A program made the position numbers and the translations under genes. Source: Collinsella sp. (lineage in GTDB: Bacteria; Actinomycetota; Coriobacteriia; Coriobacteriales; Coriobacteriaceae). Taken from it: DNA of 58,530 bases. The notes under the pieces were generated by a model. It had not been told where the DNA came from. It did no database searches and was given only the letters and a program-made list of their open reading frames with translations. Shown in pieces: positions 8,649 to 17,540 of this stretch (positions are counted from its first letter, which is position 1; each line of letters begins with the position of its first letter). The stretch spans positions 1 through 58,530 of the forward strand of contig DXZR01000012.1 in assembly GCA_019419555.1 (NCBI GenBank), read 5' to 3'.

Positions 8649-9536
8649 GTGGTTGATGGGGATGCTCGCTCTGAGCTGCTTTCTGCGGATTGGAATGGCG
8701 AATGGATGCGCCTGCAAGCTGGTCGGCGACGGGCTGATGATTCTTTTGAATGGGATAAGCGGGCTCGGCATTTTCGGCCGTTGGAGACTGCCCCTTATGC
8801 TCGGGATTTTATAAAGCTGTTGGCGTTGAAGCCTGGTGAGTCGGTGCTTGATATGGGGTGTGGGGCTGGGTCGATTGCTATTCCGCTTGCTCAGGCTGGG
8901 CATTCCGTGATTGCTGCCGACTTCTCTCCTGCCATGTTGGGCACGCTTGATGCCGGCATTGAGTATTACGGGCTCGAAGATCTTATTACGCCGCTTGAGC
9001 TTGCTTGGGATGATGATTGGGATTTGGTTGGACCGGTCGCGAAAGCGGTAGATGTTGCCTTTGCCAGTCGCTCTGTCACCACGACCAACCTAAAAGGCGC
9101 ACTTGTCAAGCTTGACCGTACGGCTCGTCGGCGTTGCGCTGTCACGATGGTCGCCAACTCCAGCCCGCGCTATGATCTGCACCTGATGAACGCCATTGGC
9201 GCCTCGGTTACCTGCAGTAATGGCTTTGTGTACGCCTTCAACATCCTCATTCAGATGGGTGCGTTGCCGCAGGTTACATACTTTGAATCGCCTCGTCGCG
9301 ATACCTTCGATAACCTTGAAGCGGGCGTAGCAGATTTTTCCCGCATGCTTGAGCATGGCAACGAGGATAAGGTCGACCGTCTGCGCGACTACATCGCTCA
9401 ACACATGATTGAGAATCCCCGTGCCGGCGAGCCGGGCTCCAAGGGCGTACCGCAGGGACGCTACATGCTCGACCACGTCCGCAAGGTCCGTTGGGCGTTT
9501 ATTGCATGGGAGCCGGTCTCTGCGCCCAGCTCATAG
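8649..9536 (+). CDS. Class I SAM-dependent methyltransferase
   Basis: 295 residues. SAM-binding motif I is VLDMGCGAGSIAIPLA (near residue 75), followed by AADFSPAML (motif II region), so a Rossmann-type methyltransferase is clear. The substrate is not evident. The tail MIENPRAGEPGSKGVPQG..RWAFIAWEP is shared with other small-molecule methyltransferases. I chose the GTG at 8649 because AGGAGG lies 7 nt before it; an ATG 20 codons upstream would add a hydrophobic stretch that is really the translated terminator hairpin. Base composition in its first 300 bp is less GC-biased at third positions than the neighbours, which could mean recent acquisition. It is followed by a 158-bp gap and yhbY. Confidence 0.85.
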   Translation: MVDGDARSELLSADWNGEWMRLQAGRRRADDSFEWDKRARHFRPLETAPYARDFIKLLALKPGESVLDMGCGAGSIAIPLAQAGHSVIAADFSPAMLGTLDAGIEYYGLEDLITPLELAWDDDWDLVGPVAKAVDVAFASRSVTTTNLKGALVKLDRTARRRCAVTMVANSSPRYDLHLMNAIGASVTCSNGFVYAFNILIQMGALPQVTYFESPRRDTFDNLEAGVADFSRMLEHGNEDKVDRLRDYIAQHMIENPRAGEPGSKGVPQGRYMLDHVRKVRWAFIAWEPVSAPSS

Positions 9537-9694
9537 CCTGTTCGCAGCCCGCACTGCCCACTCACTCGGCATCCGCATTCTTTTTGAACTGGGCAAACGC
9601 GCTCCACACCGCGCCGTTCCTGCGCTATCGTGGGACAGCTCACGTAGATTAAGGCCCCGTCGCGGGGCGCCCCATACATAGAAAGCGAGAACCC

Positions 9695-9994
9695 ATGGCA
9701 CTGACAGGAGCCCAGGTCAAGCAGCTTCGCAGCATGGCCCATCACCTCAACCCCGCCATCATCATCGGCAAGTCCGATGTCAACGAGGGCACCGTCGAGC
9801 AGACGGTCGCCTACCTGGAGAAGCACGAGCTCGTTAAGTGCTCTGTGCTGGACGGCTCCAGCCTTTCCGCCCGCGAGGCCGCCGAGGAGCTCGCCGAGCG
9901 TTGCCACGCCGAGGTCGTCCAGGTCATCGGCCGCAAGTTCTCACTGTATCGCGAGTCCTCACGCAAGGACATCGAGAAGATCAAGCTCGTCTAA
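9695..9994 (+). CDS. yhbY: YhbY-type CRM-domain RNA-binding protein
   Basis: 99 residues forming one CRS1-YhbY (CRM) domain: LTGAQVKQLRSMAHHLNPAIIIGK at the start, GKSDVNEGTVEQ as the conserved loop, and VVQVIGRKFSLYR near the end. Family members bind pre-50S ribosomal particles and are usually single-domain in bacteria, as here. The Shine-Dalgarno is weak (GAAAGCGAG). It is monocistronic, ended by the terminator at 10033-10065 and convergent with the large regulator. Confidence 0.93.
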   Translation: MALTGAQVKQLRSMAHHLNPAIIIGKSDVNEGTVEQTVAYLEKHELVKCSVLDGSSLSAREAAEELAERCHAEVVQVIGRKFSLYRESSRKDIEKIKLV

Positions 9995-10032
9995 GAGCCA
10001 ATGATCCGGCGATCCAACACATAGCAAGCTTA

Positions 10033-10065
10033 CGGGTGCCCAAGTACTTCGGGCGCCCGTTTTTT
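10033..10065 (+). terminator. Intrinsic terminator after yhbY
   Basis: CGGGTGCCC pairs with GGGCGCCCG (one G-U pair) around AAGTACTTC, followed by six T. The T-run overlaps the stop codon of the convergent regulator gene. Confidence 0.9.
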
Positions 10066-13063
10066 ATCGCTCGACCAGCACGCGATTGAGCCGCCCCTCC
10101 ACCAAGCGCTCGTATAGGCGCCGCGTCTCGGGCTCGGGCACGCCATTGACCTGCTCCCTCAGATGGTGCATATGCCCGCTGTACAGCTCGACGATATCGC
10201 GCCGCCGCCCCGCCGCACTGTAGACGCGCATAGCACAGCGCACCATATCCTCGCGCGCCGTTTCCTGCCGAAGCCCCGACTCCGCCAGCCAAATCGCCGA
10301 CTGCAGATCGTTTTCTTCTAGAGCGGCATTTGCTCCCTTAATCATGCAATCGATGTACTTTGACTGCATAATGCGCCGCATGCGCAAAAAGTAGGTGGGA
10401 TTACAGCCATTGGGAACATACAGCGGTCCGGCATAAAGCTGCTCAATCTTAAGGCACAGCTCAACTAAATGGGGTCCGCGCGCACCCGTGCGATTTCCCA
10501 AAATCTCACGGCTTATCTGGTCAAACAGCCGTACATCGGTCTTGACGTAGTCGCCGTTGAGCCCAATGCATTCATTTTGGATGAGCACGCATGACTTGCC
10601 ATCCGGCGTCGGCCCCAAAGCCGACCGCAAGCGCGATATCGTCGAGTACAGGTTGTTGCGGGCGCTATTGAACTCGGCATGGGGCCACAGCTCCATGGCC
10701 AGCGTCTCACGATCGACGAGCGCATCCATGCCCAGCGCAAGCCGCTCGGCAAGCGTCGCCGCCTTCTTGCGGCGCCACATTTTGTCCGTGATGGGAAACC
10801 CGTCGCGCTCGGCGCGAAACGCACCAAACATGCGAATCTCGATATGGTCGATGGTATCAACGGCTTCAACCTCGCCGGCCTGGAATAGGCGCTCGCCCTC
10901 CCCTTCCAAATCGTCGCGCAGCGAGTACCGCGACAGCTCGCGCACGGGAAGCTTCTTGCGTATCCTGGCCGCCGGCTCGCCCAGACAATGCATGGCAAGG
11001 CGCGCAAAGAGCCGATACGATGGCTCTAGAATCCCCGCACGATTCATGGACATCCAGGCCGCAAGATCGCTGTCTCGGCCCGCACAGGCCAAATGCAGCG
11101 CCACCATCCAGGCTTCTGCGCCACCAACCTGCGTCTGGCTTATATCGAGCAGCTCCGCTTCCTCGCGTACCGAAACCATCGAGGTGTTACGCAGATATGC
11201 CGCGCGCTCCAGCAGCAATGCGTTATCGCGCATGTACCCAATCGACTCCTCGGCAAGTTTGAGCACTTGGACCGCACGGAACTTTGCATTAACCGGCCGT
11301 CCCTCTGCCAGCGACTGCCAGCCTTCTAGCAACAGGCCAAACAGCTGAATCTGGTTGTCGCGCATGCGCACGGCAAAACGATCGAGCTCGTTGAACGCCG
11401 CATCGTCGGTTACCGGCAAGCCGGAAAGGAGCCGCCGTGCCGCCAACACCATGCGCACCCAGATAGCCATCGCCTTAAGCCCACGTACGTCGAGCGCCTC
11501 CCGCACCACCGTCATCTCGTCGTCGCGCTCGTCGGTTCCCGCAAACGACCCGTCAAAGAGCTCCACCAGCATGCTATCGGCCCGTATAACAATCCCCGCG
11601 ATGTCGAGCTCGCAGTCGTAGGCCTTGCTCGTTTTGAGCTGCTGTAGAACGCCGCCGTCATTTCCCCGCTCGGTCAGACAGCGTTTGACCTCGATATGCG
11701 CAGACAACATATCGAGTGCGGTATGGGACGTCTCTATTTCTGGCACGGCCAGGTTCGTAGGAAGCCCAAGCCCGTTGTCCCCATAGCAAACAGCCGTCAG
11801 TGTCTGGGCCACCCTCCATGAAACAGGGTCTATTTCGCAGGCCGCCCGTTCGCCCCCGCGTTCGACGACCGATGCCATATAGCGAGCGAGCTTTGTATTG
11901 GACACGCTGACCGCTGCCAGATATACGCCAAGCGCTTCGGCAGGCGTTGGCTCTGGAGCCGGATCGTCGGCATCGATCGTGCCCAGCGCCGCTCGGCAGA
12001 TATCGGCCCCGTGCCCCGTCAGAGCCAGATCGACCCCATACTGCCCAGCAAGTTCAAGGACCGCTTCACGGTCCAAAAAGGCGTCCGCCAGGCCCATCGC
12101 CGCATCGCATCGGCCCGCCTTAAGCAAAATCCTGGCCGCCCTCGGAACAAGTTCGGGGCGGACCTCGGCCACCAACTTACGCAAGCGCAAGCGTCCGTTA
12201 TCCTCCGTGCCCAGACACGTAAAACTCCGCTCGGCGGGATCCAAGCCAAAGATCGGGTAGTCGCGCACAAAATAGGACTGGTCGACCATCGACAGCCTCA
12301 CCCCACAGGCCTCGAGTTCTGCGATATTGCCCTCGCCCATCAAAACCATGAGACATGCCACGCAAAACAGCGCATTATTGTCGAGCGAAGCCAGATCGGC
12401 AAGTGCCGCGCCATATACGTTGACAATCTCGTTTTCGAGCAGACCGGCTACGTCACCTTGGCCATACAGACCCGTCTGCAATGCCGAAACGAGCTCGGGC
12501 ACGCCCTGCGTGAGCTGATAAAAGTCGAGCGATGTGCTGATCGAAAACGCCGATGCCCACGCCGAATACTCAAAGGCATGCACCTTAAGCATCTGCGCAT
12601 TGATCTTAACCGAATCGCCCAGCCCATGAATCAGCTGACGATTTGAAGGACGGCAGGAAATAAAGACCCCTACCCCCATAGCGCGCAGGCCGCGAATCCT
12701 GTCGATGAGGTCTTCGGTATCGTGCTGATCGAGGTTTGGCACATTATCAATCGCGATAAGGGAGTGCGGTTTGTCTTTGAGTTCTTCGGTAACCACCTCG
12801 AGCTGCATAAACACCTCGCGCCCAATGGCGCGATCCGCCTCGATAATCCGCACGGGGCCTCGCGTCGGGTCGCATTTAACCTCATGGGTGTACTGCAGCA
12901 GCACCGAGGTCTTCCCAAACCCGTCGGGCGCATAAAGAACCACGATGCCGGCCTTTCGGCCCTTGGCGATAAGCTCATTCATCAAGCGTTCGCGTCGCAC
13001 CATATAGCCTCCGCCCAGCGGCATCAGCTCGAGGTCGTCTATACCGCTCAAATCGTTTACCAT
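10064..13063 (-). CDS. Large STAND-ATPase transcriptional regulator with SARP-like winged helix and BTAD
   Basis: 999 residues. N-terminal MalT/LuxR-like ATPase: P-loop YAPDGFGKTS at residues 44-53 and a Walker B-like LIAIDNV near 100. The middle (about 250-720) is helical and probably TPR-like. A C-terminal OmpR/SARP-type winged helix starts near 735 (IRMFGAFRAERDG, then LWPHAEFNSARNNLYSTISRLRSALG) and is followed by a bacterial transcriptional activator domain (about 840-985). This architecture fits a signal-responsive activator. Coriobacteriia carry many large MalT/LuxR-type regulators (class knowledge). The start at 13063 is supported by GAGGAG 5 nt upstream. The target is unknown; it faces a 390-bp upstream region and no co-transcribed partner. 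No signal peptide or membrane segment is seen. Confidence 0.82.
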   Translation of the reverse strand: MVNDLSGIDDLELMPLGGGYMVRRERLMNELIAKGRKAGIVVLYAPDGFGKTSVLLQYTHEVKCDPTRGPVRIIEADRAIGREVFMQLEVVTEELKDKPHSLIAIDNVPNLDQHDTEDLIDRIRGLRAMGVGVFISCRPSNRQLIHGLGDSVKINAQMLKVHAFEYSAWASAFSISTSLDFYQLTQGVPELVSALQTGLYGQGDVAGLLENEIVNVYGAALADLASLDNNALFCVACLMVLMGEGNIAELEACGVRLSMVDQSYFVRDYPIFGLDPAERSFTCLGTEDNGRLRLRKLVAEVRPELVPRAARILLKAGRCDAAMGLADAFLDREAVLELAGQYGVDLALTGHGADICRAALGTIDADDPAPEPTPAEALGVYLAAVSVSNTKLARYMASVVERGGERAACEIDPVSWRVAQTLTAVCYGDNGLGLPTNLAVPEIETSHTALDMLSAHIEVKRCLTERGNDGGVLQQLKTSKAYDCELDIAGIVIRADSMLVELFDGSFAGTDERDDEMTVVREALDVRGLKAMAIWVRMVLAARRLLSGLPVTDDAAFNELDRFAVRMRDNQIQLFGLLLEGWQSLAEGRPVNAKFRAVQVLKLAEESIGYMRDNALLLERAAYLRNTSMVSVREEAELLDISQTQVGGAEAWMVALHLACAGRDSDLAAWMSMNRAGILEPSYRLFARLAMHCLGEPAARIRKKLPVRELSRYSLRDDLEGEGERLFQAGEVEAVDTIDHIEIRMFGAFRAERDGFPITDKMWRRKKAATLAERLALGMDALVDRETLAMELWPHAEFNSARNNLYSTISRLRSALGPTPDGKSCVLIQNECIGLNGDYVKTDVRLFDQISREILGNRTGARGPHLVELCLKIEQLYAGPLYVPNGCNPTYFLRMRRIMQSKYIDCMIKGANAALEENDLQSAIWLAESGLRQETAREDMVRCAMRVYSAAGRRRDIVELYSGHMHHLREQVNGVPEPETRRLYERLVEGRLNRVLVER

Positions 13064-13451
13064 GCCCGCTCCTCAACTCGACCGTATGGACACTGTAGCC
13101 GCAAGACCATACAAGCCGCGCTATGAATAGAGCGACCTTGTGTTTTAGGTTGTCTTTTGGTACGAAAGCGGCAAGTTTTTGTACAGCGAGGGCCGATTGT
13201 TATTAATCCCCCGACTAATCGGTCTTTAAGCAGGTAAATGAGCTTGTCAGCTTGTCCCATCCAAGCGGCAGTGTAACGCAGATGAACAAGGTTCAGCCAT
13301 GTCATTCAACTCGCCTAGCACCCGCTACCGTCTACGACCTTTTAGTGGCATTTTTGCATAGAATCTGATATGGAATGAATCAAGCTGTTGGGCATCCGGC
13401 ATTCGTCAAGCTTGCGGCAAGATTTTGGTCAAGTGGGCGGAAAGGGATAGC
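13064..13451. other. Intergenic region upstream of the large regulator
   Basis: About 390 bp with no convincing gene. It should hold the regulator promoter (minus strand). I see no strong paired -35/-10 hexamers or clear inverted repeat. It ends at the nagB terminator. Confidence 0.5.
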
Positions 13452-13480
13452 AAAAAGGCCCCCGCAAAGCGGAGGCCTTA
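13452..13480 (-). terminator. Intrinsic terminator of nagB
   Basis: On the minus strand AAGGCCTCCGC pairs with GCGGGGGCCTT, followed by TTTTTG. It lies about 30 nt after the nagB stop. Confidence 0.88.
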
Positions 13481-13511
13481 GGCAAGGCTATGTCGAGGTG
13501 CAGGATTCGCG

Positions 13512-14240
13512 CTACTCGCAGAGCGAAAGGGCGGCCTCGTCGGCAACGACAACGCAGTTGGTGTGCAGCTGCAGAATCGAAGCCGGGCACGCGGGCGTAA
13601 CCGGACCATAGCACATGTCATGCACGGCCTGAGCCTTGGCCTCGCCGTTGGCGACGACTAGGATCATGCGGGCATACATGATGGTCTGGGTACCCATGGT
13701 GTAGGCCTGACGGGGAACATCGTCGATGCTGTCGAACAGGCGGCTGTTGGCCTGAATGGTGCTCTCGGTGAGGTCGACGCAGTGCGTGCCCTTGGAGAAG
13801 TGGTCATCGGGCTCGTTGAAACCGATGTGGCCGTTGTTGCCAATGCCGAGCAGCTGCAGATCCGGGTAACCGGCGGCGGCGACGATCTTGTCGTACTCAG
13901 AGCAGGCAGCGGCGGCGTCGGGGTTGGAACCGTCGGGCACATGCGTGTTGTTCAGGTCGATGTTGATGTGATCGAAGAAGTTCTCACGCATGAAGTAGTG
14001 ATAGCTCTGGGGATCGTCATGCGAAAGGCCGCGATACTCATCCAGGTTGTAGGTGCTGACCTCGGCAAAGTCGACGTCGCCCTTCTTGTACCAAGCAGCG
14101 AGCTGCTTGTAGGCACCGATCGGGGTGGAGCCGGTGGCAAGGCCCAGCACGCAGTCGGGCTTGAGGATAACCTGCGCCGAGATAATATTGGCGGCCTTGC
14201 GGCTCATATCCTCGTAGTCTTTAGCTTTAATGATCTTCAT
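13512..14240 (-). CDS. nagB: Glucosamine-6-phosphate deaminase
   Basis: Converts glucosamine-6-phosphate to fructose-6-phosphate and ammonia in amino-sugar catabolism. 242 residues, the length of Gram-positive NagB. Conserved features: LGLATGSTPIGAYKQL near 31-46 (phosphate loop), YNLDEYRGLSHDDPQSYHYFM near 70-90 (catalytic Asp), and LLGIGNNGHIGFNEPDD near 130 (catalytic His and substrate loop). The start at 14240 (MKIIKAKDYEDM) follows AAAGGA; longer in-frame extensions run into the leader. It lies downstream of a PTS EIIA gene and glmM on the same strand, consistent with shared amino-sugar metabolism, but a hairpin separates it from EIIA. Confidence 0.96.
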   Translation of the reverse strand: MKIIKAKDYEDMSRKAANIISAQVILKPDCVLGLATGSTPIGAYKQLAAWYKKGDVDFAEVSTYNLDEYRGLSHDDPQSYHYFMRENFFDHINIDLNNTHVPDGSNPDAAAACSEYDKIVAAAGYPDLQLLGIGNNGHIGFNEPDDHFSKGTHCVDLTESTIQANSRLFDSIDDVPRQAYTMGTQTIMYARMILVVANGEAKAQAVHDMCYGPVTPACPASILQLHTNCVVVADEAALSLCE

Positions 14241-14511
14241 TACGCGTCCTTTCTCGTACAAGAGAGGCAAGGCTCCCTTACAAGCACTTGCCCGCGGCCC
14301 GCGTCGGCCGCAACCAACGTGTGCGGCCACCAGGGCGAGGTCGCGTAATGTATGTGTCTCGTGTCTAGCCGCGTCGAGGCCCCTGCCCGTCCACGGTGAC
14401 CCAAAGCCGTTTAGCTTCGGACAAATCCCATCTTGCCACGGAGGGCGCCCTCTTTCAAGGGCGCCCTCCATAAACGTGTTTGAATTGTAGGCTAATGGCC
14501 ACGTGCACTCG
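14241..14511. other. Leader region of nagB
   Basis: 271 bp between the EIIA stop and the nagB start. Apart from the hairpin at 14440-14469 it holds a GC-rich stretch with no clear operator. The nagB promoter should lie here. Confidence 0.45.
14440..14469. terminator. Hairpin between EIIA and nagB
   Basis: GGAGGGCGCCCT (14440-14451) pairs perfectly with AGGGCGCCCTCC (14458-14469) around a 6-nt loop, about 40 nt after the EIIA stop. No T-run follows on the minus strand, so it is either a weak terminator or an mRNA-end stabiliser. Confidence 0.6.
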
Positions 14512-15009
14512 CTAGCGCTCCCGAGCAACGATGAGCTGGTCCATCTCTTCGACATGCGCGCCAACGGAGCCCTTGATGCTCGAGAACTCAACGGAGTTGC
14601 ACACCAAGATGGGAACCGTCACATCGTAGCCCTCGGCAGCAATTGCCTCGCGATCGAACTCGATGAGCACGTCGCCCTTATGGACGACATCGCCCACCTG
14701 TGCATGCACGCTAAAATGCTTGCCCTCAAGCTGAACAGTGTCCAAACCAACGTGGATGAGCACGTCTAGGCCATCGACCGTGTTGAGCGCAACGGCGTGA
14801 CCCGTGGGAAAAATGGCCTCGACCTTGGCGTCTGCCGGCGCAATCACACGCGTGCCGGTAGGCTGAATCGCCACGCCCTGGCCCAAAAGGCCGGTAGCAA
14901 ATGTCTGGTCATTGACCTCGGACAACGGAATGACGTCACCCGAGATGGGAGCATCCAGCGTAAGAACTCGTCCACGCATACCAAAAGACCTTAGGACTTT
15001 AGTGAACAT
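14512..15009 (-). CDS. PTS glucose-type EIIA component
   Basis: 165 residues, a single EIIA(Glc)/Crr-family domain. It passes phosphate from HPr to a sugar-specific EIIB. The phosphorylated histidine is His86 in VLIHVGLDTVQL and the second active-site histidine is His71 in FPTGHAV. The KVEAIFPTGHA and GDVVHKGDVLIEFD stretches are typical. The start at 15009 was chosen because GAGGGGGAG precedes it. No EIIB or EIIC domain is fused or adjacent, so it probably serves PTS transporters encoded elsewhere. The neighbours nagB and glmM suggest an amino-sugar, but specificity cannot be read from the sequence. Confidence 0.93.
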   Translation of the reverse strand: MFTKVLRSFGMRGRVLTLDAPISGDVIPLSEVNDQTFATGLLGQGVAIQPTGTRVIAPADAKVEAIFPTGHAVALNTVDGLDVLIHVGLDTVQLEGKHFSVHAQVGDVVHKGDVLIEFDREAIAAEGYDVTVPILVCNSVEFSSIKGSVGAHVEEMDQLIVARER

Positions 15010-15080
15010 GCTCCCCCTCGGACATACCAATCAATCAAAATAGCTTTAACAGTTTACCACTTGGCACCCGTTTTTGACCA

Positions 15081-16418
15081 TTAGGGAAGTTCGCGCTTGA
15101 CAACCTCGACGATGTCGTCGACAACACGCTGGGTCAGCTCGTGCGTCTCGGCCTCGGCCATAACGCGGACCAGCGGCTCGGTACCGCTCGGGCGCACCAG
15201 AATGCGGCCGCGGCCGTCAAGCTCCTTCTCGGCGGCAGCGACGGCGTCCCAAATGGGCTGGCAATCGTCCAGGCCGGCCTTGTTGTCGGAATGCACGTTG
15301 ACGAGTACCTGCGGGTACTTCTTCATGATGCCGGCAAGATCGGTGAGGGTACGACCGGTGCGCTTGAGCACGGCCAGCAGCTGCAGAGCCGTCACCAGGC
15401 CGTCACCGGTGGTGTTGTGCTCCAGGAAGATGATGTGGCCGGACTGTTCGCCGCCGATGACGGCGCCATCCGCGAGCATGCGCTCCAAAACGTAGCGGTC
15501 ACCCACGGCGGTCTGAACCATCTCGAAGCCCTGCTCCTTCATAGCGATGGAGAAGCCAAGGTTGCACATGACGGTCGAGACGATCTCGGAGTTGGCGAGC
15601 TTGCCGCGGGCGGCGAGGTCAGAACCGCAGATAGCCAGGATGTAGTCACCGTCGATCTCATTGCCCTCGCCGTCGACGAACAGCACGCGGTCGGCGTCGC
15701 CGTCGTGGGCCAGGCCGATATCGGCGTGGGTGCGCAGCACGAGCTCGCGCAGGGGCTCAAGGTGAGTGGAGCCGCACTCAACGTTAATGTCGGTGCCGCA
15801 GTAATCGGTGTTGATGGCATGGACCGTGGCGCCCAGGCGCTGCAGCGCAGCGGGCGTGGTCTGGCAGGAAGCACCGTGACCGCAGTCGACGGCAACGACT
15901 AGGCCGTCGAGCCTCAGGCCGTCGAGCGTGCTGATGGCATGATCGACATAGGCCTTGCGGGCGTCTTTCATCTTGATGATGTGACCCACACCGGCGCCGG
16001 TCGGCAGCGTGTCGGCAGCCATGGCCTCCTCGGACATGACCCAGGCGCTGATCTCTTCCTCGACAGCATCGGGAAGCTTCATGCCCTTGCGGCTAAAGAA
16101 CTTGATGCCGTTGAACTCCGGCGGATTATGCGAAGCGGAGATGACGATGCCGCCGTCGAGCTCGTTTTGGACGGTGAGCAGCGCCACGGCCGGCGTAGGG
16201 ATAACGCCGCAGCAATGCGGACGGCCGCCCTCTGCCATAATGCCAGCGGTCAGAGCACTCTCGAGCATGGTACCCGAAAGACGCGTGTCGCGGCCGATGC
16301 AGATGTCCGGGCCAAGGAACTTGGTCGCCGCGCGGCCCAGGCGAAACGCGAGGTCGCACGAGAGGTCGGCATTGGCGACGCCACGGACGCCGTCGGTACC
16401 GAAGATGTTCTGGGGCAT
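15081..16418 (-). CDS. glmM: Phosphoglucosamine mutase
   Basis: Interconverts glucosamine-6-phosphate and glucosamine-1-phosphate, committing amino-sugar to UDP-GlcNAc and peptidoglycan. 445 residues, family length. Visible: IFGTDGVRGVAN at the N-terminus, active-site phosphoserine loop ISASHNPPEFNGIKFF near 98, metal-binding DGDADRVLFVD near 240, sugar-binding GGEQSGHIIF near 325 and the phosphate-binding RPSGTEPLVRVM near 410. The start follows AAGGAG. The downstream nagB uses the same substrate in the opposite direction, so the cluster balances breakdown and wall synthesis. It follows rplM-rpsI after a terminator. Confidence 0.97.
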   Translation of the reverse strand: MPQNIFGTDGVRGVANADLSCDLAFRLGRAATKFLGPDICIGRDTRLSGTMLESALTAGIMAEGGRPHCCGVIPTPAVALLTVQNELDGGIVISASHNPPEFNGIKFFSRKGMKLPDAVEEEISAWVMSEEAMAADTLPTGAGVGHIIKMKDARKAYVDHAISTLDGLRLDGLVVAVDCGHGASCQTTPAALQRLGATVHAINTDYCGTDINVECGSTHLEPLRELVLRTHADIGLAHDGDADRVLFVDGEGNEIDGDYILAICGSDLAARGKLANSEIVSTVMCNLGFSIAMKEQGFEMVQTAVGDRYVLERMLADGAVIGGEQSGHIIFLEHNTTGDGLVTALQLLAVLKRTGRTLTDLAGIMKKYPQVLVNVHSDNKAGLDDCQPIWDAVAAAEKELDGRGRILVRPSGTEPLVRVMAEAETHELTQRVVDDIVEVVKRELP

Positions 16419-16469
16419 AGGATCGCTCCTTCCCTAGCAGGCGATATACAACCGCCCGCCCTAGTCGAA

Positions 16470-16510
16470 AAAGAAAAGCGGGACCCGCCGAGGAATCGGC
16501 AGGCCCCGCT
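16470..16510 (-). terminator. Intrinsic terminator of the rplM-rpsI operon
   Basis: On the minus strand AGCGGGGCCTGCCGA pairs with TCGGCGGGTCCCGCT, followed by TTTCTTTTTC. It separates the ribosomal genes from glmM. Confidence 0.88.
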
Positions 16511-16541
16511 TGTACATTGTATCTCGAAAGGAGATAAAACC

Positions 16542-16937
<396 letters not shown>

Positions 16938-16939
16938 CT

Positions 16940-17383
16940 TTAAGCCTCCAGCTCAATCTTCGTGGGGTTCTGGGCAGCATGCGGATGCTCGGCACCAGCG
17001 TAGACCTTAAGCTTGGTCATCTGGGCACGGCCGAGGGTGGTCTTGGGCAGCATACCGCGAACGGCGCGCTCGATGACCTTCTCCGGGTGCTTCTCCATAG
17101 CCTGGCGGAAGCTCTCAGCCTTGAGGCCGCCGTTGTAGCCGCTGTGGCGATAATAGGTCTTCGTGTCGGCCTTGTTACCGGTAAGCTGGACCTTATCGGC
17201 GTTGATGACGACAACGAAGTCGCCGCAGTCGCTGTTGGGCGTGAACTGGGGCTTGTTCTTACCGCGCAGGATCATTGCGATCTGGGTGGCAAGACGGCCC
17301 AGGACAGCACCATCGGCGTCGACGAGAACCCAGTTGCGCTGGACCTCGCCCTGCTTGGCGTAGTGAGTCGATTTCGAAATCAC
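16940..17383 (-). CDS. rplM: 50S ribosomal protein L13
   Basis: 147 residues of the 50S subunit. Visible: RNWVLVDADGAVLGRLATQIA, LRGKNKPQFTPNSDCGDFVVVINA, YYRHSGYNGGLK and RGMLPKTTLGRAQMTKLKVYAG. A GTG start at 17383 is preceded by GGAGGAG. First gene of the rplM-rpsI pair, under the promoter at 17450-17477. Confidence 0.98.
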   Translation of the reverse strand: MISKSTHYAKQGEVQRNWVLVDADGAVLGRLATQIAMILRGKNKPQFTPNSDCGDFVVVINADKVQLTGNKADTKTYYRHSGYNGGLKAESFRQAMEKHPEKVIERAVRGMLPKTTLGRAQMTKLKVYAGAEHPHAAQNPTKIELEA

Positions 17384-17449
17384 TTAGACTCCTCCATGTA
17401 CAGTACGTGTTGTTACAGAGATTCACGGGGCTCTGCAAGTAACCCGTCC

Positions 17450-17477
17450 ATATTACCCCGCTCGCCGTACGAGTCAA
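17450..17477 (-). promoter_or_regulatory. Promoter of rplM-rpsI
   Basis: TTGACT (17477-17472) and TAATAT (17455-17450) on the minus strand are separated by 16 bp, about 65 bp before the rplM start. This is a near-consensus housekeeping sigma promoter. Confidence 0.65.
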
Positions 17478-17540
17478 CAGGTATTTTGGCTCCGACCAGA
17501 GTTTCTGCACATGTCATCCATGGGTCATGATGTCGCGACA

